64,000 nucleotides of DNA, taken from positions 7,378,001-7,442,000 of the forward strand of contig OX388314.1 of assembly GCA_947579605.1 (NCBI GenBank), read 5' to 3'. This document shows, piece after piece, positions 1 through 12,900 of the stretch. Each line of letters begins with the position of its first letter. Position 1 is the first letter of the stretch. Made by a program: the position numbers and the translations under genes. The notes beneath the pieces were generated by a model that worked only from the letters and a program-made list of their open reading frames with translations, made no database searches and had not been told where the DNA came from. This DNA comes from Athripsodes cinereus (Eukaryota > Arthropoda > Insecta > Trichoptera > Leptoceridae).

Positions 1-1078
1 TATAACTAATGTATTATAACTACCAAGTACCTACTACTATATTATACCTGATACACTACATATTATTATTATGGCCTATTCGACCTGTAAATTATATCCT
101 GTAAAGTTAAACGAATCAAAAAATACTGTATATCTTACAAAGAAGGTAATATCTAAAGAAAAGAATTACAGGAAATACATCAGGAGATCACAAAGCGACA
201 TTATGTATTGTATATAGAAGATTGAGGCAGACGAAAAAAGAGCAACGCGTGGTCACTAACGAAACATTCACATAAATTATTTTTAATAGACAAAATTGAT
301 ACCTACCATTTTTATACGATTTTAAATATTATAAAACAACGAGTATTAAAATATATATCTAATAATATACTATAAATATCTAAATAAAGAAGGTACATAA
401 GTTTAATATGTAAAAACTGGAATTGGTAGACATAATATCTAAATTATTTGTTTGTACTACAAACGATATATTTTATTGTCTTGTCGAACATTACTCACAG
501 TCAATTAGATTACAGTCCATTTCTTGGCTTTGTCATGAAACAATCTAAATCACACTTCAATATACCTACATCATAATCTCGGAGTTTGTACGGATATTAA
601 AATGAAAACGTAAATTAATCAATAGACCTACTCTGACACGAACCAGGTTTGTTGTTCTTATGTGTCTAGATAGTTGAAATATAATAATTCTCAGCGGGCT
701 AAACAAATAAAATAAATAATAAATAGAAAACAAATAAATAATACAGCAAACTATTCAACTGCAAAGAGGTACTAAAGGTATTCTAGCAAACATAAACTAA
801 ATTAAATATCAATTCGATTCGATATTTTCACATCGAAGTGTACAGAATTTTGAAACGGTGAGAAAATTTAATATTATTCACCAAAAATTTAACGGTGGTC
901 TAACAACAATTGTTATTTTTGGATTTTGACATCTTTCCAGTTAAGTAAAATATCAATTCTAAGTAGTTTATTCTTGGAGGTTTGGATTTATTGTCCTGTA
1001 ATATTAAGAAAAGTAACTGAATTACCAAGTTATTAATTTGAATTTCAAAACAATACCCAATATTGCCATAAAATGAGA
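1..1078. other. AT-rich non-coding stretch
   Basis: I see no convincing exon, RNA gene or complete repeat here. Short open frames on both strands are what AT-rich DNA gives by chance. The stretch ends where a SINE relic begins. Confidence 0.6.
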
Positions 1079-1217
1079 CTTTTTTTAAAAACTTTACCTT
1101 TTTGTAAAAGCTATATCTGGGTGTTTTTATAATCTCAACTACAACCTTATACACCTTTCACAGTAAGCTAAAAGCTTGTGTCGTGAAAGCGGAGTTTGCC
1201 GGCTCCTGGGATCGATA
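1079..1217 (-). mobile_element. SINE-A relic, head truncated
   Basis: This is the body of the tRNA-derived SINE seen complete at 30.8 and 51.7 kb. The shared landmarks, read on the plus strand, are a T-rich run, ATATCTGGGT, CAACCTTATACACCTTTCAC, AGTAAGCTA and GTGTCGTGAAAG, then a degraded box B region ending GGGATCGATAC. The promoter-bearing head beyond box B is missing, so this copy could not be transcribed on its own. The poly-T side is the 3' tail, which places the element on the minus strand. Confidence 0.75.
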
Positions 1218-1731
1218 CATACTAAGTAGTCCTTAAATAAGATACATTTCGATCTTAACAAACATTCAAATTTAACTATCGGTTCTAACTAAAGCTCTAC
1301 CATATTATCATATCTAAAATTTTCACAAAAATAGCATACTTTGTTAGAAATATTTTCGTGGAACAAATAATAATAAAGGTCATTAGCAGTTTATTTAAAA
1401 TAATATATTTATGTGGCAATATGCCTATGGCAATTCCAAATGATAATCAACTTGGACAGACTTCAAAAGCAATTTCTATAATAATAATAATAATGATTGA
1501 TACAAACAACAACACATGAGAAGGAAATGAGTCGGCGGTTGTTTGTGATGGTGCCTGCCTGAGACTTAAAGGCTTTACTTTGGAGGTCACGATCTGTCCT
1601 CGGGCGATACATCTGCGGCTTATCCGTATACCTACAAACATAGTACATACATGACACTGTCAAACATCGCATATTCATTCTGTATTACAAATGTAATAGG
1701 ATCATTCACAACCACCACCGGCTTTCACTTA

Positions 1732-2269
1732 TGGGGTGTTCGCATTTGGCGAATATCGCCAGGCGAATATCGCCAGGCGAATTTCTAAATATATCGCCAG
1801 GCGAAAAACCGGACATCCATTGATCGTCACACCTGTTCACACAGTCCACCGATATAGAAACGATCTGTCAGATGGGCTTTGATTTTGACACTGTTTTCAA
1901 AATGGCGTCGAGATGGAGATCGCGAAGTGTTTATTTTTAGTCGAAAATGTTATAGTAGAGGTTATAAGGCGCCTTTTAATTAAGGAAACAAACGCCACAA
2001 ACCAACAACAAAGATAACAGCTGTCACGAAGCGGGAAACATTATAAAATTTATAGGTTATAAAGTTTTTACCATAGATACGAACGCCGCGTACATCTGCG
2101 CATGCGCAAATCGTTCAATCGGCCGAAAAGTTGGAAGGTGGTCAACTCGAGACGATATCGTTTCTACTGGTTTTTATCGTTTCAGACTAGCTGTCATTTT
2201 GTTCACACGGTTCAAATGGCTGGCTATATTTTGGTGTCTGGCGATATTCGCCAAAGTGAGAACACCACA
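1732..2269. mobile_element. Harbinger-like MITE, copy 1
   Basis: A non-autonomous DNA transposon of 538 bp. The left end TGGGGTGTTCGCATTTGGCG is the inverted repeat of the right end (CGCCAAAGTGAGAACACCACA region). Both ends are flanked by the trinucleotide TTA (1729-1731 and 2270-2272). A 3-bp TWA target-site duplication is the known signature of the PIF/Harbinger superfamily. The sub-terminal motif GGCGAATATCGCC is nearly self-complementary and is repeated several times near the left end, possibly as transposase binding sites (inference). Internally both full copies keep a 12-codon ATG frame (MASRWRSRSVYF, stop) and a longer open stretch in the right half. No DDE transposase is encoded. A near-identical copy lies at 61165-61705. 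Confidence 0.85.
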
Positions 2270-2272
2270 TTA

Positions 2273-5200
2273 TCAATATTATTTATATTCATATATTTTT
2301 CTCGATATAAATTTTTAAACAAATTTGTGAATTTTTGAATTGAATTGAATGTGAACAAATTAAACAAAATTTTAAACAAACTTAATTGTGAAAAACAATT
2401 TCAAAGCGATGGATGAATATTTATGATAATATTTATGATTCACTCGACTTCCTCGAAACTGGAATTCGGAAGCTTCATTCCCACCGTTAATTAATATATG
2501 TTTCTTTCAAAGCGTGAGAATATTGATCATGGCACAAGACTAAATCAAGAAAATTCAGAAGTTGACTCCACGAAGTAACTGTATTGGTATAACGTAAAGC
2601 TGAAATCGTTTTATGTATTGAATTTTACAAGAATCATTTACATAAGATATTGTGAAGCTAATATTTATATGTCGAAACTAAAACTATTAACACTTTACTT
2701 TTATACTCAATTCTAATCTAGATAATGTCCAAAGTAAAATATAAAAATATTAAGTAGGTACCTACTAACCAACTGCAACACAATTTTATTAAAATTGTAC
2801 CAAAATAAAGTTACTAATATACTAAAATAAAGTGCGGAATTTTAGTTTTGATTCATATTAGGTAAGAACGACACATCATTTTGATATCTGTAAATATTAT
2901 ATTTGGATTTAGGCGCGATACACGTAGGCATATTTTTCAACATGATACGTACATACATCGCTTTACACTACATCCACGCAATTTATTTGTATAATTATCA
3001 CTAGTATCGAATTCAATATAAATAATCAAAGTAATTTTATTAATATGATACATATCTATATAAAAACATATCTAGTAAATATCACAATATTTCTTACTAG
3101 CTATAAACTCGACATTCCCAATAAATTCGTCAAGTAATAGAAAAATATTATTTAAAAAACGCTAACATAACATAAATGGGCACAGATATCTCTTTGACAA
3201 TTTTAAACAACGATTTTGTGATTATTCATCGATAGCCAATATTACCTTTTGATTTTATGAGAGTTTCAGGGTGGAAACATTGGCAGGGGACTGAAGTAAG
3301 TAGTATACTAACGGACAAGTAGATTCTATGTATGCAGCAGATATCCAACATTGGATAAACACGAGCTGGAGAAAAAAATACGCAAATGAAATGTATAGTA
3401 CCTAATATTCACGTAGATACGATTATGTAGTTATGTTGTGTGTATATGATATTGTGATCGTATGGTTTGGTTCAATACAATACATCAATTTATAATGATT
3501 CTGTTTGAACCTGTTGTATAATATGTACCGTTATCAGCTGTTGTTTCATAACTTTGCCGCCTTTTCTTCCTCCGATGGTCGTTACGTTTAACACCTCCGT
3601 GATTCTTACATCCACTACGTAATATAATTATCATCATCTTGTAAACAATAGTACACATGTAGAGGTAAATTACTCTATACAGTATCATAGTACTTACAGC
3701 ATTTATCCCCGTATGTTTTCACAATAATGACTCATTATATAATAATTGCTCACTTTATGTACAACACATAAAATGTAAGTTCTATTAAAAGTGTCCACTA
3801 TATTATCTTACAATTTGTTGTGCGAGTATTATGCCCATGTAACTAATTGTTAATCCATAAATGAATTCAAAATACATACATTATTTTATTTCAAACATAA
3901 AATGATGTTTAAGTTGAAGCAGCGTTACTTAGTTACACTAAATATGGAACCTATGTAGGTACCTATTTAATTTTATCGACGATAAATGAAACTTGATACT
4001 TGTGATTCGATATATTTTTTTAAAGGCTCTATCATAAACAAATTAAAGTAAGTGAATAGTGTACATCTACTGAAAAAATACCATATATTGTGAAATTAGA
4101 CAGAACTTGGTATTCTTTACCCATTTGCTTATTCAGTAACTTAATTCTACCGTTAGACTGGTTGTATTCAGTATATGATTAGCAAACTATAAATATTGTT
4201 TCTATAGTCACAACTGTTAGATTCTCGTATTCGTAAAATAAACGCAAATAAACACTTATTAATAAACATTAGGTACTAATCCTCCACTAATGCTATTTAT
4301 AAATTTGCATTAAGTATACTATTAACATATTAAAATCGTATAAATATTTCATAAATCCTGTAATTTAAGAGCTCTGGACGATATTGCAGAAACGTGAGTA
4401 AGACTTATGTCAAATTAATATTAAAATTGTTGAGTGAGGTTATTGACTGAGTTTGGTTTGCAGTTAGATATATAGCAATAATAATGCATTATTATTTAGG
4501 TATACCTACTTATTTTGAAGATTATTTATAAAAAGCTCCGTTTAATAATCCCCCGGGTTAGTAAGATATAAAAAGTGCATTGAAATTATTATAAGTCGTA
4601 TACTGTATTGAGATAATTTAAAACATTGCTCTTGTATATTATATTATTGGCAATAAGATTCATATTGTTAATATTGGTTTACCCACCGCATTGATCAGAT
4701 AACGATGAGTACGTATGTTTTACTCGGTGGTACGATTGTTTTTATTTATCACGCTTTATACACCATACTTTTAAAAATCAATTCTTTTTTATATTGTTCT
4801 TGTATATTTCATAGATACACTGTATTTTTTTATGTCATAAAATGCAAGACATTAATACAATACAATATAGAACGAAGGTTACTATAAATCAAGTTTCATT
4901 TGGTCTTTAGACAAAGAAGAAGATAATTTAATTTCACGTGACATAAATGAAACGTAACTCAAGTTCATTAATTAGAAAAAGCTAAATACGTGTGTTATGT
5001 GAATAAACGTAAAATTCTTCTCTAAAATTTGGAATGCGGGAATTCAAATACATATCGTAGAGAGAAACCAGTCATGTCTCTTAAAAAAAATAGGTAATAG
5101 TTGCATGAATTTTTACAATTAAATGTTGATAAATAAATGCTGAATAATAATATTCAGGTAAGTTGTTGGGTATACATACACATGTATATCGAATATATTT

Positions 5201-5574
5201 ATTGTAATAATAATGTATTATATGTACCTATGTAATATAACGGAGGTCTGTACGAGAGGTCACTCTTATAGTAGGTACATAGGTAGGTAAATATCGGGAA
5301 TCACCTGAACTTAAAATTAACCTACTGGGCTGGGGCGTGATTGTATAATATGTAGATACATACATAATAATAAGGTGTAGGTAATATCTGATATTAAATT
5401 ACATACAGCAATATTTATTAGATAGGTAGGACCTACTTAACATCTACTTCATACACACATACAGAGGTAGCTACATTGTGCGGGTCATTTACTTGAAGTA
5501 ATCTCATCTCAGAACAGGTAGTATGGAAGTTAGGTGAATGTTATAAACTAAGCACCTAGCTACATTTTAACCTC
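2273..5574. other. AT-rich non-coding stretch
   Basis: No supported gene. A minus-strand open frame at 3485-3688 contains a basic stretch (RKKRRQ) from slightly GC-richer DNA at 3540-3615, but it matches nothing I recognise and lacks convincing splice sites. The rest is AT-rich sequence with scattered GTAGGTAC words. Confidence 0.5.
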
Positions 5575-5612
5575 CTAAATCACTCGCAAACGAGTGGATG
5601 GTATTGTGAAAA
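5575..5612. repeat. short dispersed repeat (pair with 8742)
   Basis: CTAAATCACTCGCAAACGAG followed by TGGATGG is nearly repeated at 8742-8770. The core CACTCG-CAAA-CGAGTG is a small hairpin. The family is unknown; it may be a fragment of an older element. Confidence 0.45.
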
Positions 5613-5825
5613 ATGAATGAAATACATCGTAAGCAACATGATTGCACCTTTGTGCTCTGCAGACAGAAGGTAAGCACACTTCTTATAGGATGAATTTGTG
5701 TAATAATATTTAGTTAATACCGTAATTATATTAACTGCAGTTACGTAAATTAGAGTTGATACACTTACAAGACAAATAATTTAAGAACATATTTTGATAG
5801 GGAGTGCAATATATCTGATCTTACT

Positions 5826-5962
5826 GGGTCTATCTATCAATACCCTCAAAGCATCTTCCACAGGTAGGGTAATAAGTATACTCACTGCATGTAATGAACA
5901 TTTAGGTTGTCTTCTCTGTGCCAACAAAAAATAGAACATTAAGGATGAGTAGCATACCTCAA
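5826..5962 (-). repeat. R1 SINE-like repeat, 3' module
   Basis: Minus-strand copy of R1. On the plus strand it reads, in order, remnants of the LINE-like tail (ACCCTCAAAGCATCTTCCACAG), GTAGGGTA, ACTGCATGTAATGAACAT, GTCTTCTCTGTGCC and AAGGATGAGTAGCATACC. These match the reverse of the R1 landmarks GCATGCCACCCATCCT, GGCACGGAGAGGAC, CATGTTTATTACATGCAG and GGCTACCCCAC. It is diverged and non-coding. Confidence 0.65.
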
Positions 5963-6479
5963 AGCTTAATTAATGATGTTAAATGTTTTGTTCGTAGTGT
6001 TTTACGAATAACCTTACTTTTTCAGGACAATCGAAAACTTAAAGAAAAAAGAGAAAGACAAAACCATAACGCGACAATTGAAAGCAAAGTACATACATTA
6101 AGCTTTTAATGTAGAGATACGTACACCATACACAAAGTAGCGATATAACAAATGAACGGAATAATGAGAAATTGAAATAGTAACGTCTTCATAGATTATT
6201 TTATTAATAGGATATGTAAATGTAATATACCGAAGGAGTATAGAATGAAGTTCAAGTAAACTACAATACACATCCGTCAGTACATAAATCATATAAACAT
6301 CATATACAATAGGGAAAACTAGAGAGACATAATACTCTGGAATGCATGGTACGTCTGCATACATTTTACATGTTTAATAGATACGAAACATTTGGCACCA
6401 TTATATTCCTTGTTTATACCTTAGGTATACTTGACAAAAAACAAAGTATTTCATTTCAGTATTTTATCTAAAAAAATGT

Positions 6480-6640
6480 TATTTTTTTTTTTTTTTATTT
6501 ATTAATCAATAGACGGCATAAGCCTTTATACAATACATAATAATACATAATATCAGTTAATACATAATAGCAATTCTAATACATAGTTAACAAAATTAAT
6601 AATAATAATATTTGGCTAGTACAACTGCACTCAATGAGTG
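6480..6640 (-). mobile_element. probable LINE 3' end, poly-A tailed
   Basis: A run of about 14 T followed by ATTTATTAATCAATAGACGG looks like the reverse of a LINE 3' untranslated region ending in a (TAAA)/A tail. Similar junctions (TTTATTTATT... then ACGGCAAAAAGCCC) occur at 36.6 kb. No reverse-transcriptase coding sequence is attached. Confidence 0.45.
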
Positions 6641-7040
6641 CGGCCAGGTACCCAAGCAGTGTGACACAATAAATAATAAATACTATTGCAACCCTCAATA
6701 CTGGTCACGGCCCGCTGTGAATCTACATCAATATGTATACATAGCGTGTATGTATGTATAAGTGCAAAGATTATAATGGCCCTATAGTCTTAAACACATG
6801 GTGTCAACTGTGGTATACGGTACAGCGCAGTGCACACTATAACCTGATCATACGACATTTCACATTAAGTGCGGTTGAACTGCCAATGCGGTCATAATTT
6901 GTAAATCAATACAAACTTAAAAAGAAAACAGGTATTAGAAGAAGTAGGAAGTTAATCAATAAAAACTTATTAAAAAGTGGGTTTAACAATGACAATGTCA
7001 TATCATAAACTCTTTTATGAGGTTGTATGTTGAAATAGTC

Positions 7041-7960
7041 AAGTTTATTAATTAAGATACGTTTCATTTTTTATTGAAAATTATTTGATAAACAAAAGTT
7101 GATTTACAAAATAATATTACCAAGAAGTGAAATTTAATTAATTAGGATACAAAACAATTTTTATTGAAAATTATTTGAAAAACAAAAGTTGATAATATAC
7201 AAAATATTAATTACCAAAAAGTGAAGAAAAATAACGTCGAGAAAATGTTACTAAAACTAATAACATTACTACAAATAAATGAGACAAAATATAAAATAAT
7301 GATTACCAAGAAGTGAAGAGAAATAACGTCAAAAATTGTTCATAGAACTAATAAAAACATATCTGTTATTAAAACAAATTGTAACATTACTATAATTGAT
7401 TAAGTAAAATATAAAATAATAATTGTCAAGAGGTAAAGAAAAATAACGTCAAAAATTGTTATTAAAACTAGTAGAAACATAACTGTTATTAAGACTAATA
7501 ATAACATAACTATGGATGAATGAGTAAAATATAAAATAATAATTATCAAGAAGTGAAGAAAAATAATGTCAAGTATTGTGATTAAAACTAATAAAAACAT
7601 AACTGTTATTAAAACTAATAACAACACAACTATAAATGATTGAGTAAAATATAAAATAATAATTATCAAGAATTGAAGAAAAATAACGTCAAAAATTTAT
7701 TATTTAAACTAATAAAAAACATAGCTGTTATTAAAACCTATAATAAAAAGTGATGAAAAATAATGTCAATGAAATTAAAACTAATGAAAACATAACTATA
7801 AATGAATGAGTCAATGTTGTTAAACTTATGAAAAAGTGAGATCGCATATAAAATCGTTTTTTAGCATTTTTCTTAAAAAGTAGTGTGGAAAATAGTAATT
7901 ACCAAGGTACGAAGAAATTTTTGTATAAATTCCGATAAATAACGTCAAGGATTTGTTATG
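7041..7960. repeat. degenerate ~120-bp tandem array
   Basis: An imperfect tandem array about 900 bp long. Recurrent landmarks on the plus strand are ACCAAGAAGTGAAG, AAATAACGTCAAAAATTG, AAAACTAATAAAAACATAACTG and TGAGTAAAATATAAAATAAT. In the best-preserved part the landmark AAGAAGTGAAG-type word recurs near 7309, 7426, 7547 and 7667, a spacing of about 120 bp. Internal sub-repeats (AACTAATAA-AACATAAC) run within each unit. The left part (7041-7220) is a more diverged pair of units. The array creates a long minus-strand open frame (7400-7669) of repeated hydrophobic residues, which I regard as a by-product. Confidence 0.8.
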
Positions 7961-8741
7961 TAGGCTAAATATAAAAAGACACATGTTATGAAGTAGGTTT
8001 AAAAATAGTTGGCCAAGACAAACAAAAAAAAAAAATTGATTATAATATTGGAAAATATCAGAAAAGAGATAATGCACATATAGTTATATAACAAATTAAA
8101 GGGAAAATAAGGGTATTTGGTGATGAGAGTAAATGAGAGTAAATGAGAGTGATGAGAGTTATTTTACAACATTCTGTTAATTTTTCAGAGGCAGTTGTAA
8201 TCTATTTCTAAAATTGTGCTTATTATCACATAATTCATATTGCAAACATTTATATAGGCACTATTAATGTTTACAAAAAATAAAATTATAAGTTAATAGA
8301 CCAATCCAGTGGATTGTAACTCATTATATATATATTTTATCAGTTTCTGGAAAGACAACAGTCTTACCTAATACTCGTTCTTTCATTTTGTCATTCTGTA
8401 CGCGTAAATAATTTATAGTTTATTTTATTTGGCTTTTTTCTTTTATTAGCTATTTATTGCACTAAATAATTTAAAATCGTTTAATATTATAAATTATATT
8501 GAAATAACGAAATAATAAAATATGGATGATGGTTTTATTTTAATTTATTGGTGGCCTTTGTCGATGTGACAGAGAATGTTTATAATGTCATGATGCGAAT
8601 AAATAGTTTATGTAGTAATTTATAGACATAATTTTTCTTATTGCGATTTAGTAAATAATAAAATATGCACAGTGAATATCCTTCAAAGATGAAATATTAT
8701 ATTATGTATTAAGCATATTACTTAGATATTTTATGATGCCT
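7961..8741. other. AT-rich non-coding stretch
   Basis: Contains a short tandem run of GATGAGAGTAAATGAGAGTA at 8120-8159 and otherwise nothing I can support. Confidence 0.5.
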
Positions 8742-8778
8742 AAATCACTCGCAAATGACTGGATGGCTTTGAGAAGAG
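8742..8778. repeat. short dispersed repeat (pair with 5575)
   Basis: CTAAATCACTCGCAAATGAC followed by TGGATGG matches the repeat at 5575-5612 with a few differences. Confidence 0.45.
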
Positions 8779-8848
8779 AATAGATACTTTTTAACGCATC
8801 TTAAAATATAAGAAATATACTCAAAATATTTACCTACATACGTTAATT

Positions 8849-9935
8849 TTTTTTTATTTTATTTATTTATTTATATTTTTTTAAACATATTTACATAGTT
8901 AACAAATACATATAAATAAAAGCATTATTTTTAATGACTCAACTTCAAAAAGAGAAAATCTCGTGTTTTGAAGTGAGTTACATTGTTACATTATTACAAA
9001 ACAATACAAAAGTAAATAAAAAGAAAACACTATCAAAAACATTACCAGAATAAATCATGAAACTTTCCATAAACTTAAATATAAGAAAAAAAATAATATA
9101 TATTTTAATTGAATTAAATAACAATATTTCCAATCAACAATCTATACCCGAAGAAAAGAAAAATCTACTTCAGTAACTTTTTTAAAGCTAACTTAAACAT
9201 AGCTATACCAATATTTGCTAGATCCTTGCAATCCACCGGCAAAGCATTATACCACTTCACTCCTAGGTAGGAGTAGTGGTTTTGCGCAAACGTTGTGTTT
9301 TTTTTGGTATTTTTATAAGACCACCTAGACGAGGCAATGTGCTAATGCACTCCACCGGGTGGATCGGATCAGTTATATATTCCTTACAAATACGCAGTAC
9401 AGCTTGTCTCCTATATATTTTGTCCAATCTTAATACTCTAAAGTCAGAAAACAGTTGGTCAGATGGGCAATCACTCGGCTTACGCAATATAATCTTAATA
9501 ATTTTTCGCTGTATGATGCAAAGTGGCTTCAAGCTGGTAGAATATATTCCTCCCCATCCTATTATTCCATACTGCATAACCGACTGCGCAAGAGCATAGT
9601 AAACCATTTTTAACACATTCGTACATAGAAAACTTCTGAGACGATAAAATACATAAAATATTTTTCTCAATCTCTCCGCAGTCATAAACAATTGATCTCT
9701 CCATTTTAATTCCGAATCAACCAGCACACCCAAATACCTAACCGAACTATGTACTTTAAATCTAACACATTCAGTTTCTTCACCATAACATTTCATGTCA
9801 CAATCATAGCGGTGGATTCTAACATCCAAATTTTTAGGTATATTTTTTTCATTAATAGAGAAAGGTAGCACAGCAGTCTTTCGAGCATTAAGTGTTAACA
9901 AATTTAGGTCGAACCATGATCTTAGAACACCCATT
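8849..9935 (-). mobile_element. 5'-truncated CR1/Jockey-like LINE
   Basis: A dead non-LTR retrotransposon on the minus strand. The main open frame (9934 down to 9263) carries the C-terminal part of a reverse transcriptase: WFDLNLLTLNARKT near residue 7, YLGVLVDSELKWRDQL near residue 68, the thumb-like AERLRKIFYVFYRLRSFL, and ALAQSVMQYGIIGWGG followed by LCIIQRKIIKII. The catalytic palm with the YADD-type motif is absent, because the copy starts at about 9935, where stop codons precede the first Met. Near 9310-9340 the frame is broken: the shown frame ends TQRLRKTTTPT, but a shifted frame continues as SYLGVKWYNALP and runs to about 9172, giving the normal LINE C-terminus. Downstream (8849-9170) is AT-rich 3' untranslated sequence ending in a T-rich (TTTA)n tract at 8849-8880, the tail. 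The clade is assigned by general appearance only. Confidence 0.85.
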
Positions 9936-12900
9936 TAATATCAGGTGTATTTGATTTTTCATTCCTGTTGAGCACCCTAGTTACTTTCGTGCTATGGCTT
10001 TTATTTCAAATAAATTTATAATATATTAATATTCGTCATTTATGTTTTTAATGGCTTAATTTTTTGGTATAGTACCAACATCTAGTTGTGAGTCTTATTT
10101 AGATAATTAGGTATATTTTATATCTTAATATCACAGGTGAAAAATAACTCTACTCACAATGAAGTTTATTCGTTAAAACCGTTTAATTAGGTACATAAAT
10201 CGTTGTAAACTGTGCAATTCTCTGATACCGTTTTCTTGAGTAATAACAACAAAACATCCAAGTATGATATCGGTCGGTCACAATAACATTTTTGGACTAT
10301 ACTTCAAAATAATAACATTTTATAAAACTACAATATTGGCTATCTTTATATTGAATCTTCATTGCGGCAATCTCCGTGAAATGGTAAGCGTAAGGTAATG
10401 TGTAGGTATATTATAAAATAATATAGTTATAAATGAACCGATATGGGCTGCGTTTAATTTAAAAGCTCCTGTTAAAACTACTTTAATATTGATATAAAAA
10501 CAATGTATTCTTACAAAATAGTAGATTTTTATTAATATTTAGTAATTAAAATTAAAAACAAGTATGTTCTTTCTTTTACACGAGATAATAGTTTGTTTTT
10601 TGCAAAAGTTTATTTCATTACAGTTAATAGTATAAACTTTTGTCGACCATTAAACGTTACTATGGATAAAATAAATGGCGAGAATAAAGAGTATCGTAAC
10701 ATTTTTATGACGCAGTGCTGTCGTAAAAACGACCACCTCGGAAGCGAATTATCTGCCAGCGGATTCGCACTGGCTTTTAAAACTTCAACAGTGGGGGAGA
10801 ACATGAATTTGGATGGATATCTTGGGAGTCAATTAACAGGAAAACCGTTGTTTGACACTACAACGAATTAATTTTAATTAATAACTGTCACATCGTTACA
10901 ATTTTAATTAAATACGAAAATTATTACAACATTACTAAGATGATGACATAACCATTAACACAGCTGGCGTTTTAATCCTGAAAATCTACTCAATCAAAGT
11001 TTATAGTACAAAGTTAGTCTAAAGATATTACATACATCGTGTGAATAAAACTGTGGAATTTGACTCTAACATAAATATTTTCTCTAACTGTAAATATTAA
11101 CATGTATAATTTGTCATTCCTACGGAAAGTTTATAAAGTAAGATGAAACCTGAATGTAGCAAATTTATCACTATAAAATTAAATAAAAAATATTCATATA
11201 CAAATAATATCTTCGCATTATCAAAAGGCAAAGAAGCACATTCTTAATAGAAAACAATGTGTCAATAAATATCCACTGTTTGATGACATTTTTGATAAAA
11301 GAATAACTAACATGTATTTATTAATTATTTATTTTTGTAACAAATTGCTGCTTTTTAAATAAATTTTGAAAATACATTACTAATTGATTGTCAATACATA
11401 ATTGAGAGAAAAGCTACAAAAGTTATCTAAAACGTTTATCGTATTGTATTTTGTAACTAGCTTACTACCGTTAAAGTTCAATAATCGTGTATTTCAATTC
11501 TAAATTGTTATTTACGAGTAACATGTTGATCCATAATCGATTAGGCATAAAGCTTGTCTATGAGTTATTTACAAATACAACTGCAATTAATCATTCCAAC
11601 TACTGCGTATGATATGAACATTAGGCTGTATATATCTATGATAGAAAGTGCTCCAAATATATAGATTTTTTAAATAATATCATGAACAGTTTGTTGTGAG
11701 GCATCAATATAATATTTCGTAATTCTGTGTTTAATGCTTTCATCGGTATTAATTGTATGATATAGAGCCTCTCGGGTTATATTTTATAAATATGCATGGA
11801 AATAAAAGTGAAAATTCAACAGATTATTTTCCATAACCACTATATTAGGTTTTCGTTCTATTTTATCACTTCAGCATTCCATAATAAAATGATATAATTG
11901 ACAACTAGAATTCTGATAAGGGGAGTATAATTTGATATTATTTAATGAATCATTACTTTAAAAATCCATCGGGTATTCTGTGATGAATTCTGAAACTTGA
12001 TATTAAACATGATTTAATGCGCTACTTATTTTATTATCTCATTAAGTATTTATTTTTATGTTGGTGCTCCCTTTTTGGTATTTTCTGTAAACATGCTTGT
12101 ATTTTATAAACATTGATGGCATTAAGTTTTATGTATTAAACTATTAACTTAATTTTATTTTCTCTAATGTTATTTTTAATTCATTCGTGTTAATACACTA
12201 TAATTAAAACAGATGGTAATATTCCACACCTTTATTTAAAAAGATAAATCGAAGTCTTTTATCAATCTCGCCATTCTATAGTAAAATGAGTCATAGTATT
12301 ACCTATTGTTGTTAGTGTAATGTTTCAAGTTTAAATCTCTATTGTATCCAATGATAAAATATAGAGATAACGAGAAAATATAATGAGCAGGCACTTATTA
12401 TTAACACACTGTGCAATCATAATATATAATATATCAGAGCCACATAGAACTTACATTTTTGTTAGGTACAGCAGCCTGGAGGTAAACGAAATAATGACAT
12501 ATTATATCTTCATTGTGTCGAAATGAAGAAAGTTGTATTGTGTTCAAAATTTGGTAGGTGCTTGAGTCTTAAAGATTAAACAAATTTGTAACTTAATACA
12601 CATTGAATATTTTAGACTGTTAAGTACCTACATAAGATCTAAATAATTGTAATCAGGATTAAACATTATTGTACATTGATACTCGTACAACTTCTGATTT
12701 ACTTTCGTATTGTCTTGAAACACAAAGCCAGAAGCGGTACATAAAAGTTAGGTTTGGAGTGGCCAGATATACTGGAAGATGCAATGACCAGAGATTTTTA
12801 TTACAAGAAAATAACTTGGCACAATCAATGAGCCCCTACTCAGCTAGGACAAGAGAAAGAATGTGTAACATTGCACTTTATACACCTGTAAAACATTTAC

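Noticed and set aside
6098..6364. 88-codon minus-strand frame
   Set aside because: AT-biased residues, no flanking signals and no recognisable domain.
7400..7669. 89-codon minus-strand frame, strongly hydrophobic, looks like a membrane protein
   Set aside because: It lies wholly inside a degenerate tandem array and repeats its own sequence; composition bias explains it.
9276..9599. 107-codon plus-strand frame
   Set aside because: Antisense shadow of the LINE reverse-transcriptase frame on the minus strand.
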